Assembly (NCBI RefSeq): GCF_005217605.1
Contig: NZ_SZPX01000003.1
Span: 186,001 to 250,000 of the forward strand
DNA length: 64,000 nucleotides
From: Sulfurimonas crateris
GTDB taxonomy: Bacteria; Campylobacterota; Campylobacteria; Campylobacterales; Sulfurimonadaceae
Direction of reading: 5' to 3'
The notes under the pieces were generated by a model that ran no database searches, was not told the origin of the DNA, and was given only the letters and a program-made list of their open reading frames with translations. This document shows, piece after piece, positions 46,512-54,732 of the stretch. Made by a program: the position numbers and the translations under genes. How positions within the stretch are numbered: the stretch's first letter is position 1; every line of letters starts with the position of its first letter.

Positions 46512-47696
46512 TTACGCTTCTAGCTCTTTTATCTGCCAAGGCAGACCTTGCGTATTCATCTCTTGCATAAACGGATCAGGGTCCATCTGCTCCATATTAA
46601 ATACTCCTACTCCGCTCCAGATACCCTTTAGCATAAGTTTTGCGCCTATCATCGCAGGAACGCCGGTAGTGTATGAAACACCTTGAGAGTTTGTCTCTTT
46701 GTAGCACTCTTCATGATCTTTTACCTGATAGATATATATCTTTCTCTTCTTGCCGTCTTTAATTCCCTCTGCGACAATACCGATGTTTGTCTTTCCTTTT
46801 GTACGAGGTCCCAAAGATGCAGGGTCTGGAAGAAGTGTCTTTAAGAACTCTATAGGGACTATCTTCATCCCCTTGTGCTCAACCGGCTCAATTCCAAGCA
46901 TCCCGACATTTTCCAAGCACTTCATATGTGTAAGATAGCTCTGCCCGAAGGTCATAAAAAATCTTATACGCTTAAGCCCTTTGATGTGTTTTACAAGTGA
47001 CTCCATCTCTTCGTGGTAAAGCAGATAGCTATCTTTTGGACCTACTTCTGGATAATCCCAAACCTGCATTATCTCCATCGGCTCAGTCTCTATCCACTTA
47101 CCGTTTTCCCAATAACGCCCTTTTGAAGAGACTTCTCTTAAGTTGATCTCAGGGTTGAAGTTTGTTGCAAACGGGTATCCGTGATCGCCTGCGTTACAAT
47201 CCAAAATATCTATGGTGTGTATCTCGTCAAAATAGTGTTTTTGAGCGTATGCACAAAAAACGTTTGTCGCCCCTGGGTCAAAACCGCTACCCAAAAGCCC
47301 CATAATGCCTGCTTCTTTAAACTTATCATCTCTTGCCCACTGAAGCTTGTACTCAAACTTAGCCTCATCCGGATGCTCATAGTTCGCAGTATCAAGATAT
47401 GGTGTCTTTGTAGCTATACAGGCATCCATTATTGTCAAATCTTGATATGGAAGTGCGACGTTTATAAGAATGTCGGGCTTGCACTCGTTTATAAGCTTTA
47501 TAACTTCATCCGTGCTGTCTGCATCCACAGAAGCCACTTCAATATTTGCATTTGGAAGTTCATCTTTTATATCCTGACATCTTTGCACTGTTCTGCTTGC
47601 CAATACAATTTTCCCAAAAACATCTGCATTTTGTACACACTTATGTACAACTACACGGCTAACTCCGCCTGCACCAATTATTAATGTTGTTCTCAA
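46512..47696 (-). CDS. Carboxynorspermidine synthase (saccharopine dehydrogenase family)
   Basis: The enzyme condenses a diamine with aspartate semialdehyde and reduces the product to carboxy(nor)spermidine with NADPH. The N-terminal nucleotide-binding GAGGVSRVV (residues 8-16) and the internal NVALPYQDLTIMDACI and LGSGFDPGATNVFCAYA fit the LYS9/CANSDH group. The pairing with nspC favours the polyamine role over lysine metabolism. The start is TTG, overlapping the end of the acyltransferase gene as TTGA. Confidence 0.9.
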   Translation of the reverse strand: MRTTLIIGAGGVSRVVVHKCVQNADVFGKIVLASRTVQRCQDIKDELPNANIEVASVDADSTDEVIKLINECKPDILINVALPYQDLTIMDACIATKTPYLDTANYEHPDEAKFEYKLQWARDDKFKEAGIMGLLGSGFDPGATNVFCAYAQKHYFDEIHTIDILDCNAGDHGYPFATNFNPEINLREVSSKGRYWENGKWIETEPMEIMQVWDYPEVGPKDSYLLYHEEMESLVKHIKGLKRIRFFMTFGQSYLTHMKCLENVGMLGIEPVEHKGMKIVPIEFLKTLLPDPASLGPRTKGKTNIGIVAEGIKDGKKRKIYIYQVKDHEECYKETNSQGVSYTTGVPAMIGAKLMLKGIWSGVGVFNMEQMDPDPFMQEMNTQGLPWQIKELEA

Positions 47697-48304
47697 ATCT
47701 TCATCCTTTTCAATTTTATAACTCTATCTCTTAATTCGTCTGCCTTTATCTCATGCGAGATCGGCTTTCCGAAATAGAGAGTGATCTCCCTCTTTTTCAA
47801 AAAGCATCTTTTTGAATCGCCTTTATGCCTTGCAAAGAGACTTCCAAAAACTCCGTCTATATGAAACGGAACGATAACTGCACTGTTTCTCTCTATGTAT
47901 TCATAGCCTCTATAAAACTTTGCGATCTCGGAGCTTCTGGATATTTCGCCCTCGGGAAATATTGCTATTATTCTACCATTTTTTAATCTCTTTGAGGTTT
48001 CAATAAATGAATCTTTTGAAGCTTTTTTTGAAACGGGAATAAGCTCCGCCATCTTAAAAGCCCAGTTAAACAGCTTCCAATTGTAAATATCTTTATCTAT
48101 TATGTAATTTATTCTTTTCTTAATGGGCAGTTGAAGTATGAACCAGTCTATCCAGCTAACATGGTTGCCCAAAAGCATAACCGCCCTGTTTTTTGGAATA
48201 TTTTCTAACCCTACATAGTTAAATCTGTATCTTATTTTAAAAATAAGCTCAAAGAGCTTCCAGACAGCCATAATAAAGTAGCTTTTAAAGAGTTCTTTTT
48301 TCAC
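47693..48304 (-). CDS. PlsC-like 1-acyl-glycerol-3-phosphate acyltransferase
   Basis: The 203-residue protein has the acyltransferase motifs NHVSWID (near 48-54, catalytic His and Asp), FPEGEISRS, and a hydrophobic N-terminal segment. It would acylate lysophosphatidic acid or another lysolipid at the membrane. The start codon is GTG, 6 bases after the previous gene's stop. Substrate specificity is not clear. It overlaps the dehydrogenase by 4 bases. Confidence 0.88.
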   Translation of the reverse strand: MKKELFKSYFIMAVWKLFELIFKIRYRFNYVGLENIPKNRAVMLLGNHVSWIDWFILQLPIKKRINYIIDKDIYNWKLFNWAFKMAELIPVSKKASKDSFIETSKRLKNGRIIAIFPEGEISRSSEIAKFYRGYEYIERNSAVIVPFHIDGVFGSLFARHKGDSKRCFLKKREITLYFGKPISHEIKADELRDRVIKLKRMKI

Positions 48305-48310
48305 GAGTGA

Positions 48311-49030
48311 CTAATCGTCCTTTTGCGCCAGTGTCGTGCTCCAGCCCTCATAATAGCCATGTTCTGTTTTAATAAGCCCATAGAGCTCCTCTACAACTTT
48401 TCTAACCTCTTCTTCAGTAACCGGATGCACTTTGAGAAGTGCCACTCCATGTTCAAACTCTTCGCTGCTTACGTCATCTTTAAACTCAAACCCGTGTTCT
48501 AGCGCGTTTTTTACAAATCTCTCTTTTTGGGTAGCCGTATCAAATGATACATAGTGTTCTACATCTCTTGATATAGAGAGCTCATCACCCTCTTCTTGAA
48601 GCAGAAACATTATCTTTTGGCTCTGAATATTGTGAAACTCCAACTCTGTTGGAAAAAGATTTTTAGCGTAAAAATCCCACTTTGCATCTTTTACCACATT
48701 GCTTTCATATTTGTAACCGCTATCTTTTAACATTGCGGCACAAAGCGCTTCTAGATTTTTTGAATCTCTTGCATAAAAGTAGAACTCATGCCAACCCTCA
48801 TAAACTCTCTCTCCTACATATTTTGCCATCTTTTGATGTTCTAAAGAGATGATTATAGACTCTTTAAGTTCTAAAAACTGCTCAAAATCCAAACTATTCT
48901 CTTCTATATTGTTTGGTTTTACAAACAGACTATATAACCAAGGATAACTCTCTTCATAATCCTCTACATCAACCTCTACTTCTATATTAACCGTTGCAGA
49001 ATCTTCCACTCTGCTAAATATCTCTCTCAT
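48311..49030 (-). CDS. DUF695 and RraB-like two-domain protein
   Basis: The 239-residue protein has a DUF695-like first half (EESYPWLYSLF and YVGERVYEGWHEFYFYARD) and a second half resembling RraB (LQEEGDELSISRDVEHYVSFD, then EHGFEF and TEHGYYEGWST). E. coli RraB inhibits RNase E. Campylobacterota usually lack RNase E, so the second domain likely has a different partner. It is very acidic and has no membrane segment. Confidence 0.82.
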   Translation of the reverse strand: MREIFSRVEDSATVNIEVEVDVEDYEESYPWLYSLFVKPNNIEENSLDFEQFLELKESIIISLEHQKMAKYVGERVYEGWHEFYFYARDSKNLEALCAAMLKDSGYKYESNVVKDAKWDFYAKNLFPTELEFHNIQSQKIMFLLQEEGDELSISRDVEHYVSFDTATQKERFVKNALEHGFEFKDDVSSEEFEHGVALLKVHPVTEEEVRKVVEELYGLIKTEHGYYEGWSTTLAQKDD

Positions 49031-49098
49031 CTGCCATCTTCAACTGAATTTTTTATTATTATAACAAACATAGCTGAAAATAATTCTCCAAGTATTTC

Positions 49099-49117
49099 AA
49101 TAATGATTATCATTTTA
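49099..49117. promoter_or_regulatory. Fur box 1 upstream of the porin
   Basis: AATGAT-T-ATCATT (49102-49114) is a perfect inverted repeat matching the core of the Fur consensus, with AT-rich flanks that extend the match. It lies about 85 bases before the porin ATG, and a TACAAT -10-like box follows at 49142-49147. Confidence 0.75.
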
Positions 49118-49157
49118 ATGTTCATTTAAGAATTTTTAATCTACAATTCTGCATATT

Positions 49158-49177
49158 GATAAACGATAATGCTTATC
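49158..49177. promoter_or_regulatory. Fur box 2 in the porin leader
   Basis: GATAAAC-GATAATG-CTTATC consists of two direct GATAA units and one inverted TTATC, the three-hexamer layout of Fur sites. It sits between the predicted -10 box and the ribosome-binding site, where Fur would block transcription. Confidence 0.65.
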
Positions 49178-49200
49178 AAATTCAACTAATAGGAAAGAAG

Positions 49201-50436
49201 ATGAGAGAGTTTAAAAAGAGATTAGGATTAAGTGTAGCTGCGGCGATTATGCTCGCAAGTAGCTTACAGGCGGATACTGCTTCAGATATTGCAGAGCTTA
49301 AAAAAGAGATAGCAGCGCTTAAGGAGCAGACCAAAACCTTGGCAGATGAGACAAGCAACCTGCAGATGGGCTTTAACTACACGACTGTCGATAGTGAAAA
49401 GTCGCATAGCGGACTAGCTGCTGCGGCATCGAAGGTCTACTACTCAAAATCGCCTTTAAGCATCGGCGGTTACGGCGAGATGTACTACTCGCACACAAAC
49501 AAAGAGAGCGGCTCAAACAGCTCTAAAGTTGACGTATACAGATTTGTTCCATATATAGGCTATAAGTTTAGTGACAACATCCTACTAAACGTAGAGCTTG
49601 AGTTTGAGCACGGCGGAGTGGCAAATGACGGAGGCGCTGCAGAGGGCGGAGAGGTTATAGTCGAGTTTATCTATCTTGACTTTTTGATAAATGAAAATGC
49701 AAACATCAGAGTCGGTAATATGTTGATGCCTTTGGGGCTGATTAATGAGAGACATGAACCGACACTTTTTACTACAGTTCAGCGACCAAACACCGCAAAA
49801 CAGATTATTCCGACGACTTGGCATGAGAGCGGCGTAATGGTTTACGGAGACGTATTTGAAGGGTTGGAGTATAAAGTCATGGGAGTAACTGCCCTAAATC
49901 CGACAATAGACAGCGATACAAGCTGGTTAAGAAGTGCGCGCGGCGGCTCGTTTACCAACAATGATCCGAAACTCGGTTTTGTAGCAAGGCTTGATTATAC
50001 AGATATAAATGGGCTGCTGGTTGGGGCTTCGGCTTATATGGACTCAAAGATAAATATGTTCGATATTCACGCGGACTATAAAGTAAACGGCTTTAGAGCA
50101 TATGGCACGTACGCAGAGGCAAAACGCTCAGACGCATTTGAGTTGGCAGGTGCACTATCTCAGGTAAAAGCAAAAGGCGGCTACTTAAATCTTAGCTACG
50201 ACCTTTTAAACTTTAGTTCATCTAGCGATAAACTGCCGCTATTCGTTCAATATGAGAGCGTCAATCCTGCTGATAAACTGACCGATGGAAGCTCGCTTGA
50301 TTCTACCGATACGACGACATTCGGTATAAACTACTTCCCTCACGAGCAGGTAGTTTTAAAAGCTGACTATGCCATGCAGAAGCAAGACGGAGTTGATTCT
50401 GACACATTCAGCCTCTCAATGGGATTCATCTTTTAA
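49201..50436 (+). CDS. Iron-regulated porin-like outer-membrane protein
   Basis: The start is the ATG at 49201, which follows AGGAAAG; a longer frame beginning at 49156 would run through Fur box 2. A signal peptide of about 24 residues ends at LQA-D. A coiled coil (SDIAELKKEIAALKEQTKTL) follows, then a beta-barrel of about 350 residues ending with aromatic F-I-F at the C-terminus, as outer-membrane barrels do. The layout fits phosphate-selective or related trimeric porins (coiled coil then barrel). The substrate is unknown. Two Fur-like boxes precede it. Confidence 0.85.
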   Translation: MREFKKRLGLSVAAAIMLASSLQADTASDIAELKKEIAALKEQTKTLADETSNLQMGFNYTTVDSEKSHSGLAAAASKVYYSKSPLSIGGYGEMYYSHTNKESGSNSSKVDVYRFVPYIGYKFSDNILLNVELEFEHGGVANDGGAAEGGEVIVEFIYLDFLINENANIRVGNMLMPLGLINERHEPTLFTTVQRPNTAKQIIPTTWHESGVMVYGDVFEGLEYKVMGVTALNPTIDSDTSWLRSARGGSFTNNDPKLGFVARLDYTDINGLLVGASAYMDSKINMFDIHADYKVNGFRAYGTYAEAKRSDAFELAGALSQVKAKGGYLNLSYDLLNFSSSSDKLPLFVQYESVNPADKLTDGSSLDSTDTTTFGINYFPHEQVVLKADYAMQKQDGVDSDTFSLSMGFIF

Positions 50437-50449
50437 CTTATGTTACGCG

Positions 50450-50534
50450 CTGAAACGAACTTGTCCGTTTCAGTGGCAGCTGCTTATGTCCCTACAACCC
50501 CCTAAAGCTACGAAAAACAAGTTTTTCGAGAATT
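50450..50534 (+). repeat. Dispersed three-hairpin repeat, copy 2
   Basis: CTGAAACG pairs with CGTTTCAG (50450-50473) and CGAAAAAC with GTTTTTCG (50511-50528). The segment ATGTCCCTACAACCCCCTAA is identical to copy 1 at 30635-30721. The middle hairpin of copy 1 is not kept here; GCAGCTGC stands in its place. The stem difference A-T versus G-C keeps base pairing. It lies 14 bases after the porin stop, in a gap of 187 bases that otherwise shows only AT-rich sequence before the next gene. Confidence 0.8.
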
Positions 50535-50623
50535 TCAAGATGCTTAACGCTCTTATTGACAAAGTTCATTGACAAAAAAAATTTTATTTTATACAATCCG
50601 ACAAATTCAGGAGCCCTAACGCT

Positions 50624-51151
50624 ATGAGAAAACTTTTACTTTACCTACTTATCTTTTTGACACTGCCGCTAAGTGCGAAGATGCTTATATCTCCAATCGA
50701 TGCGATGAAGCAAAACTATGGAGTAAAGAGTGAAATTATCGAAGAGAGCATTATTCTCAGCGGTGCTGAGGCAAAGAAGATTCAAGAGGCATCACAGGTA
50801 AAACTGGGCACTAAGATATTTAAGGTTTTTAAAGCCGTGCAAGATGGCAAAACTCAAGGTTACGGAGTTTTGATCAACAGAAAGATCCGCTCAAAAAATG
50901 GTGTCGTGCTCTACATGATATCGCCAGAGTCTATTTTAAAAGGCATAGAGGTCATAGCTTTTAACGAGCCTATGGAGTATGTGCCTTCTGGAAAATGGAT
51001 GAGCCAATTTGAAAACGTAGATACTCAGACGTCGCTTATGCTCTCCAAAGATATTCCCACCATCACAGGGGCAACTCTAAGTGCGAAAAGCTTTGTAGAC
51101 GGTTCAAGAGTCGCTTTTGCTCTTTACAATGAGCTGTTAAAAGGCAAATAG
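50624..51151 (+). CDS. Exported FMN-binding domain protein
   Basis: The 175-residue protein has a signal peptide (1-18) and a single FMN-binding domain like those of RnfG, NqrC and NosR. The covalent attachment motif S/T-G-A-T appears as TITGATLSAKS near residue 146, where ApbE would link FMN to the threonine. It has no further domain and should face the periplasm. Two membrane-protein genes follow with overlapping stops and starts, and apbE faces the group, so an electron-transfer complex is likely. AGGAG precedes the ATG. Confidence 0.9.
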   Translation: MRKLLLYLLIFLTLPLSAKMLISPIDAMKQNYGVKSEIIEESIILSGAEAKKIQEASQVKLGTKIFKVFKAVQDGKTQGYGVLINRKIRSKNGVVLYMISPESILKGIEVIAFNEPMEYVPSGKWMSQFENVDTQTSLMLSKDIPTITGATLSAKSFVDGSRVAFALYNELLKGK

Positions 51152-51624
51152 TGAAATTCACCGTTATAAAAAACCTTCAAAAAGATAGCGCTATGAGCCT
51201 TATACTGAGAGGTTTTCTTCTTTTTATACTTCTTTATCTTATCTCTGACATCTTTGTTATGAAGTCAAACTTCGGCATCTCGCCCGAAACTCTGAATGCA
51301 ACACTTTTTGGAGATGAAGAGGCTTACATAGACCCGATGAACGAAGCATCTTTTTTGGAGTTTTGGCATACGCAGATATTTTTTATAATGATGATCCTGC
51401 TCACCCTTAGCTCCATCTTCATCAGAGTTGCAAAAAAAAGCAGAGCCATTCTTACAAACACCCTTATGATAAGTGCCATCCTATCACTCATCTCGCTGCC
51501 TTTGGCTTTTTACCTATCAAGCTTTTTTGTAAACATATATCTTGTAACCTATTTTCTCTGGCATCTTGTGGCTCTTTATATGATCGTCTACTCATTTTGG
51601 AAACTAAATGCAAGAAGCGTATAA
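51151..51624 (+). CDS. Membrane protein of the FMN cluster, first subunit
   Basis: The 157-residue protein has four membrane segments (about 20-38, 72-90, 101-122 and 128-149). Histidines lie at FWHTQIFF before segment two and FLWHLVALY in segment four; such pairs could bind haem b. I recognise no named family. The start is GTG, overlapping the preceding stop as TAGTG, and the following gene starts inside its last codons, so translation is coupled. Confidence 0.8.
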   Translation: MKFTVIKNLQKDSAMSLILRGFLLFILLYLISDIFVMKSNFGISPETLNATLFGDEEAYIDPMNEASFLEFWHTQIFFIMMILLTLSSIFIRVAKKSRAILTNTLMISAILSLISLPLAFYLSSFFVNIYLVTYFLWHLVALYMIVYSFWKLNARSV

Positions 51625-52054
51625 ACTATCCATCCTCCACTACTTGGCATTTTCTCTGCTTCTAATAGTTAGTGCGGTTATGCTTTTTGAACACAAGATA
51701 GGCTTTAGTTACAGCGCTGTTTTAGAGTACTACATCGGTAATGAAGAGCAGTTTATCTCTGCTCAGAGTGCAGGAGGAGTTTTAAAAATAGTATTGCCGC
51801 ACATCTTTGTGTTTGGGCTTTTTGCTATGGTGCTTTTGCACTTTTTGGTATTTACGAAGCTAAGAGAGAAAAAAAGTCTGCTTCTTCTCATCTACACTGC
51901 ATTTGGGGTGGCTATGCTTGAGATATTCTCCCCGTTTTTGATTATAAACGGATTTGAATTCTTTGCATATATAAAACTTTTTTCGTTTTTTGCTCTTTTA
52001 GCACTTATCTTATATATCTCATGGCTGCTTTTTGAGAGTATCTCTTATGAGTAG
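51608..52054 (+). CDS. Membrane protein of the FMN cluster, second subunit
   Basis: The 148-residue protein has four predicted membrane segments and histidines within or beside them (ILHYLAF, VLPHIFVF, VLLHFLVF). Its layout mirrors that of the preceding gene, so the two may have arisen by duplication or may form one split cytochrome-like unit; this is inference. The start overlaps the preceding gene by 17 bases. The last 36 bases overlap the convergent apbE. Confidence 0.8.
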   Translation: MQEAYKLSILHYLAFSLLLIVSAVMLFEHKIGFSYSAVLEYYIGNEEQFISAQSAGGVLKIVLPHIFVFGLFAMVLLHFLVFTKLREKKSLLLLIYTAFGVAMLEIFSPFLIINGFEFFAYIKLFSFFALLALILYISWLLFESISYE

Positions 52055-52972
52055 GTTCTTTGTATACTCTGATATATTTTTGCCAATAACAAGCTCGCCA
52101 TCGCTCTGCATAACGATATAACCTACTCCAAGAGCATCCAAAAACTCATAAGCCTTTTTCATCGGCATTACGCTTGCCGCAGTCGCATAAGCATCCAAGT
52201 CACTACTTGAAATCTCGCTAACAAGAGTTATAGAGACAAAGAGGCTCTGCGGCTTTTTGGTTTTTGGGTCGATTAGGTGATTATTCTTGGTTGAGGTGAC
52301 ATATCTGTTATAGTTTCCGCTAGTTGTGATACCAAGGTCATCTTTTGTAGTCTCAAACGATAACAAAACATCATCTTCTTTAAAAGGACTTTGCACCTCT
52401 ATCCTGCACAAAGAGAGACATCTTATATCTCCGCTTGCCGCTATTACAACGCTCTTTGCATCTTTGCTTCTAAAGAACTCCGCAGCTTTATCCACGCCGA
52501 AACCTTTGCCCATACCGCCGAGGTCTACTTTTGCGCTCTCCTCTAAAAAAGCCTCTTTTTCATTAAATCTCAGAGCGCCAAAGGAAACATACGCACCTGC
52601 TAACTCAGCCAAAGATGCAACACGCTCATCCTCTCCGAATCTGTAGAGATCTTTTGTGATCGAGCCGATAGTAATGTCGAAATATCCATCTGTTGCGGCA
52701 TAGTACCTTTTACTCAAAAGAAGTGCCTCATAACTAAAAGTGTCAAGCTCTGCGTGTCTGTTTTTGTTGAGTCGGTATATATTTGCATCTGGATCGTAAG
52801 ATGAGAGAGACTTCTCAATCTCTTTTATGATATCAAACCCCTCTGTTATAAGGTCGGCATCCCTCTCATCTGCAGTGATAGTGACAAGAGTGGACATAAT
52901 TACTTGAGTTCTAGAAAGAGTTTTGGCATCTAAAAAAGAGAGAAGAAGTAAAAAAAGTGTGAGTAGTTTCAA
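52019..52972 (-). CDS. apbE: FAD:protein FMN transferase ApbE
   Basis: ApbE attaches FMN covalently to threonine of FMN-binding proteins in the periplasm. The 317 residues have a signal peptide (to about residue 16) without a lipobox cysteine, then MSTLVTI, DLGGMGKGFGVDKA near residue 150, ASGDIRC and TSGNYNRY, and the C-terminal DLDAYATAASVM. The start is TTG without a strong ribosome-binding site, 17 bases after ribB. The target is probably the FMN-binding protein encoded by the facing operon. Confidence 0.95.
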   Translation of the reverse strand: MKLLTLFLLLLSFLDAKTLSRTQVIMSTLVTITADERDADLITEGFDIIKEIEKSLSSYDPDANIYRLNKNRHAELDTFSYEALLLSKRYYAATDGYFDITIGSITKDLYRFGEDERVASLAELAGAYVSFGALRFNEKEAFLEESAKVDLGGMGKGFGVDKAAEFFRSKDAKSVVIAASGDIRCLSLCRIEVQSPFKEDDVLLSFETTKDDLGITTSGNYNRYVTSTKNNHLIDPKTKKPQSLFVSITLVSEISSSDLDAYATAASVMPMKKAYEFLDALGVGYIVMQSDGELVIGKNISEYTKNLLIRDTLKKQP

Positions 52973-52989
52973 GAGAGTTTAGATATTTG

Positions 52990-54018
52990 CTAAATATCTA
53001 TAACCTCGTTTATCTCTAACCCAAAGCCGCCAAGTCCTACAAACTCGGTCGCTTTCATGGAGGTTAGCAGGTTCATCTTTGAGATGCCGAACGATTTAAG
53101 TATCTGAGCACCTATTCCAAACTCTTTCATGGCAGCGTTGTCATGGTGTGTAGGCTTGTTAATGAAGATCAAAACACCGCTGTTCTGTTTTAGGTACTCG
53201 ATAGACAAGATAAGATTGCTGTACTTTTTCTGGTTTAAGAGAAGTTCCATATCCGGTATAACGTTATGGACTCTTACGTTTGCCACAGATGCAACATTAT
53301 GAAACACTATCGCAGTATGTTCTATTTTGTCATGGTCGCTAAATGTGTACTTCTTTACCTTTGTACCGAAAAACTCAATATCTTCTACCTCAAGCTCGTT
53401 TACAAGCCTCTCGTTCGCAAGACGATACTCGACAATATCTGAGATAAAAACGGTTTTCAAGTTGTGCTTTTCGCCGAATATATCAAGATCGTCACGGCGT
53501 GCCATCGTGCCGTCCTCTTTGATTATCTCACAAATAACCGATGACTCGCTAAGTCCTGCAAGACGGCATAGATCAACAGAACCCTCAGTATGACCTGTTC
53601 TCACAAGTGTGCCGCCATCTTTTGCTATAAGAGGAAATATATGACCCGGTTTTACAAGCTCATCAGCGTGGCTGATCGGGTTTGCCAAGATCTTGATGGT
53701 ATCGTCCCTCTCCTTTGCCGAGATGCCTGTTAGAGCATTTTTTGCATCGACTGAGACCGTAAACGCCGTCTCATAAGAGGATGTGTTTGAGCTTACCATC
53801 GGGTTAAGTTCAAGTCTTGTAGCGATATTTTTGCTGATCGCCACACAGATAAGCCCTCTTGCATGCGTTGCCATAAAGTTTACATGAGCCGGCGTAGAAA
53901 AAGCGGATGCATAGACCAGATCACCCTCGTTCTCTCTATCTTCATCATCGATCATAATGACCATGTGACCCTTTTTTATCTCGTCAATCGCTTCTAGTAC
54001 TCTTTGTGTCGGTGTCAT
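52990..54018 (-). CDS. ribB: 3,4-dihydroxy-2-butanone 4-phosphate synthase with degenerate RibA domain
   Basis: The first 200 residues are a normal RibB: MIDDEDRENEGDLVYA, then SHADELVKPGHIFPL and RTGHTEGSVDLCRLAG. It makes the four-carbon unit of riboflavin from ribulose 5-phosphate. The C-terminal part aligns in layout with GTP cyclohydrolase II but lacks the cysteine trio that binds zinc and the R-x-x-x-G-H catalytic region, so only RibB activity is expected. Epsilon RibBA proteins are known to have this decay. It is followed by apbE after 17 bases. Confidence 0.93.
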   Translation of the reverse strand: MTPTQRVLEAIDEIKKGHMVIMIDDEDRENEGDLVYASAFSTPAHVNFMATHARGLICVAISKNIATRLELNPMVSSNTSSYETAFTVSVDAKNALTGISAKERDDTIKILANPISHADELVKPGHIFPLIAKDGGTLVRTGHTEGSVDLCRLAGLSESSVICEIIKEDGTMARRDDLDIFGEKHNLKTVFISDIVEYRLANERLVNELEVEDIEFFGTKVKKYTFSDHDKIEHTAIVFHNVASVANVRVHNVIPDMELLLNQKKYSNLILSIEYLKQNSGVLIFINKPTHHDNAAMKEFGIGAQILKSFGISKMNLLTSMKATEFVGLGGFGLEINEVIDI

Positions 54019-54107
54019 ATTTACTCTTTGTTTTTAATACCGCAATTGTATAGAAAAGTTGATTAATTTTAGTTCAAACCGTTTTTGTAAATTTGGCTGG
54101 GCTTTTC

Positions 54108-54136
54108 TTGACAATGAAGACGTATTTGCCTATAAT
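54108..54136 (+). promoter_or_regulatory. Consensus promoter of the tRNA cluster
   Basis: TTGACA (54108-54113), a 17-base spacer and TATAAT (54131-54136) match the sigma-70 consensus exactly. The first tRNA begins 39 bases later. No promoter-like sequence separates the three tRNAs, so they are probably transcribed together. Confidence 0.9.
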
Positions 54137-54174
54137 TCCACTCCAACAAACATATTGACCTTGTTTGTAAGTGA

Positions 54175-54251
<77 letters not shown>

Positions 54252-54271
54252 ATTCTTTCACTTTTTATTGT

Positions 54272-54346
54272 TGGGGTATAGCCAAGCGGTAAGGCAACTG
54301 GTTTTGGTCCAGTCATTCGGGGGTTCGAATCCCTCTACCCCATCCA
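54272..54346 (+). tRNA. tRNA-Gln (TTG), copy 1
   Basis: A 75-base cloverleaf with acceptor TGGGGTA and TACCCCA, anticodon TTG in the loop TTTTGGT, anticodon stem CTGG/CCAG, and encoded CCA. It reads CAA (and possibly CAG) codons. A second tRNA-Gln with a different anticodon stem is at 62138. Confidence 0.95.
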
Positions 54347-54370
54347 CAAAATCCCTATTTATAGGCATAT

Positions 54371-54447
<77 letters not shown>

Positions 54448-54503
54448 AAAACCCCAATATTTCGGACTTTCTAGCCTCTTTCAAATTCTCTTTAAAAAAG
54501 CAC

Positions 54504-54585
54504 TCGGCAAACATTCGGCAGTAACTCGGCATTTTTATTTCTCCATTTTCTTATTTAAAAGTTTACGCTCGGCAACTACTCGGCA
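54504..54585. repeat. 11-bp phased TCGGCA repeats beside tRNA-fMet (integrase arm-site scar)
   Basis: TCGGCA occurs five times, at 54504, 54515, 54526, 54569 and 54580. The copies within each cluster are exactly 11 bases apart and the two clusters are about four helical turns apart. Such phased repeats next to the 3' end of a tRNA resemble the arm-type sites of tyrosine integrases. On the minus strand an open frame runs through them into the tRNA (ending ETGFEPVTFGL). The rest of the 285-base gap up to 54732 holds only AT-rich sequence. Confidence 0.65.
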
Positions 54586-54732
54586 ATTAATTTGCATGTC
54601 TAGATCCCTCAAATTTAAAGAAGTAATTTACAGCTTATATTTCTTGCTTTACTTAGACTTTATCTTATAAAAAGTGAGGTATAACTAATAGATATTTTTT
54701 TGATACAATATAGTTTTTTGTCGGAAGATCTT

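Noticed and set aside
49156-49200. Upstream start for the porin
   Set aside because: It would include Fur box 2 in the coding part and place 15 residues before a normal signal peptide; the ATG at 49201 has AGGAAAG.
54510-54530. CRISPR-like array in the TCGGCA repeats
   Set aside because: The units are only six bases with 11-base steps; no repeats of 24-40 bases with unique spacers are present.
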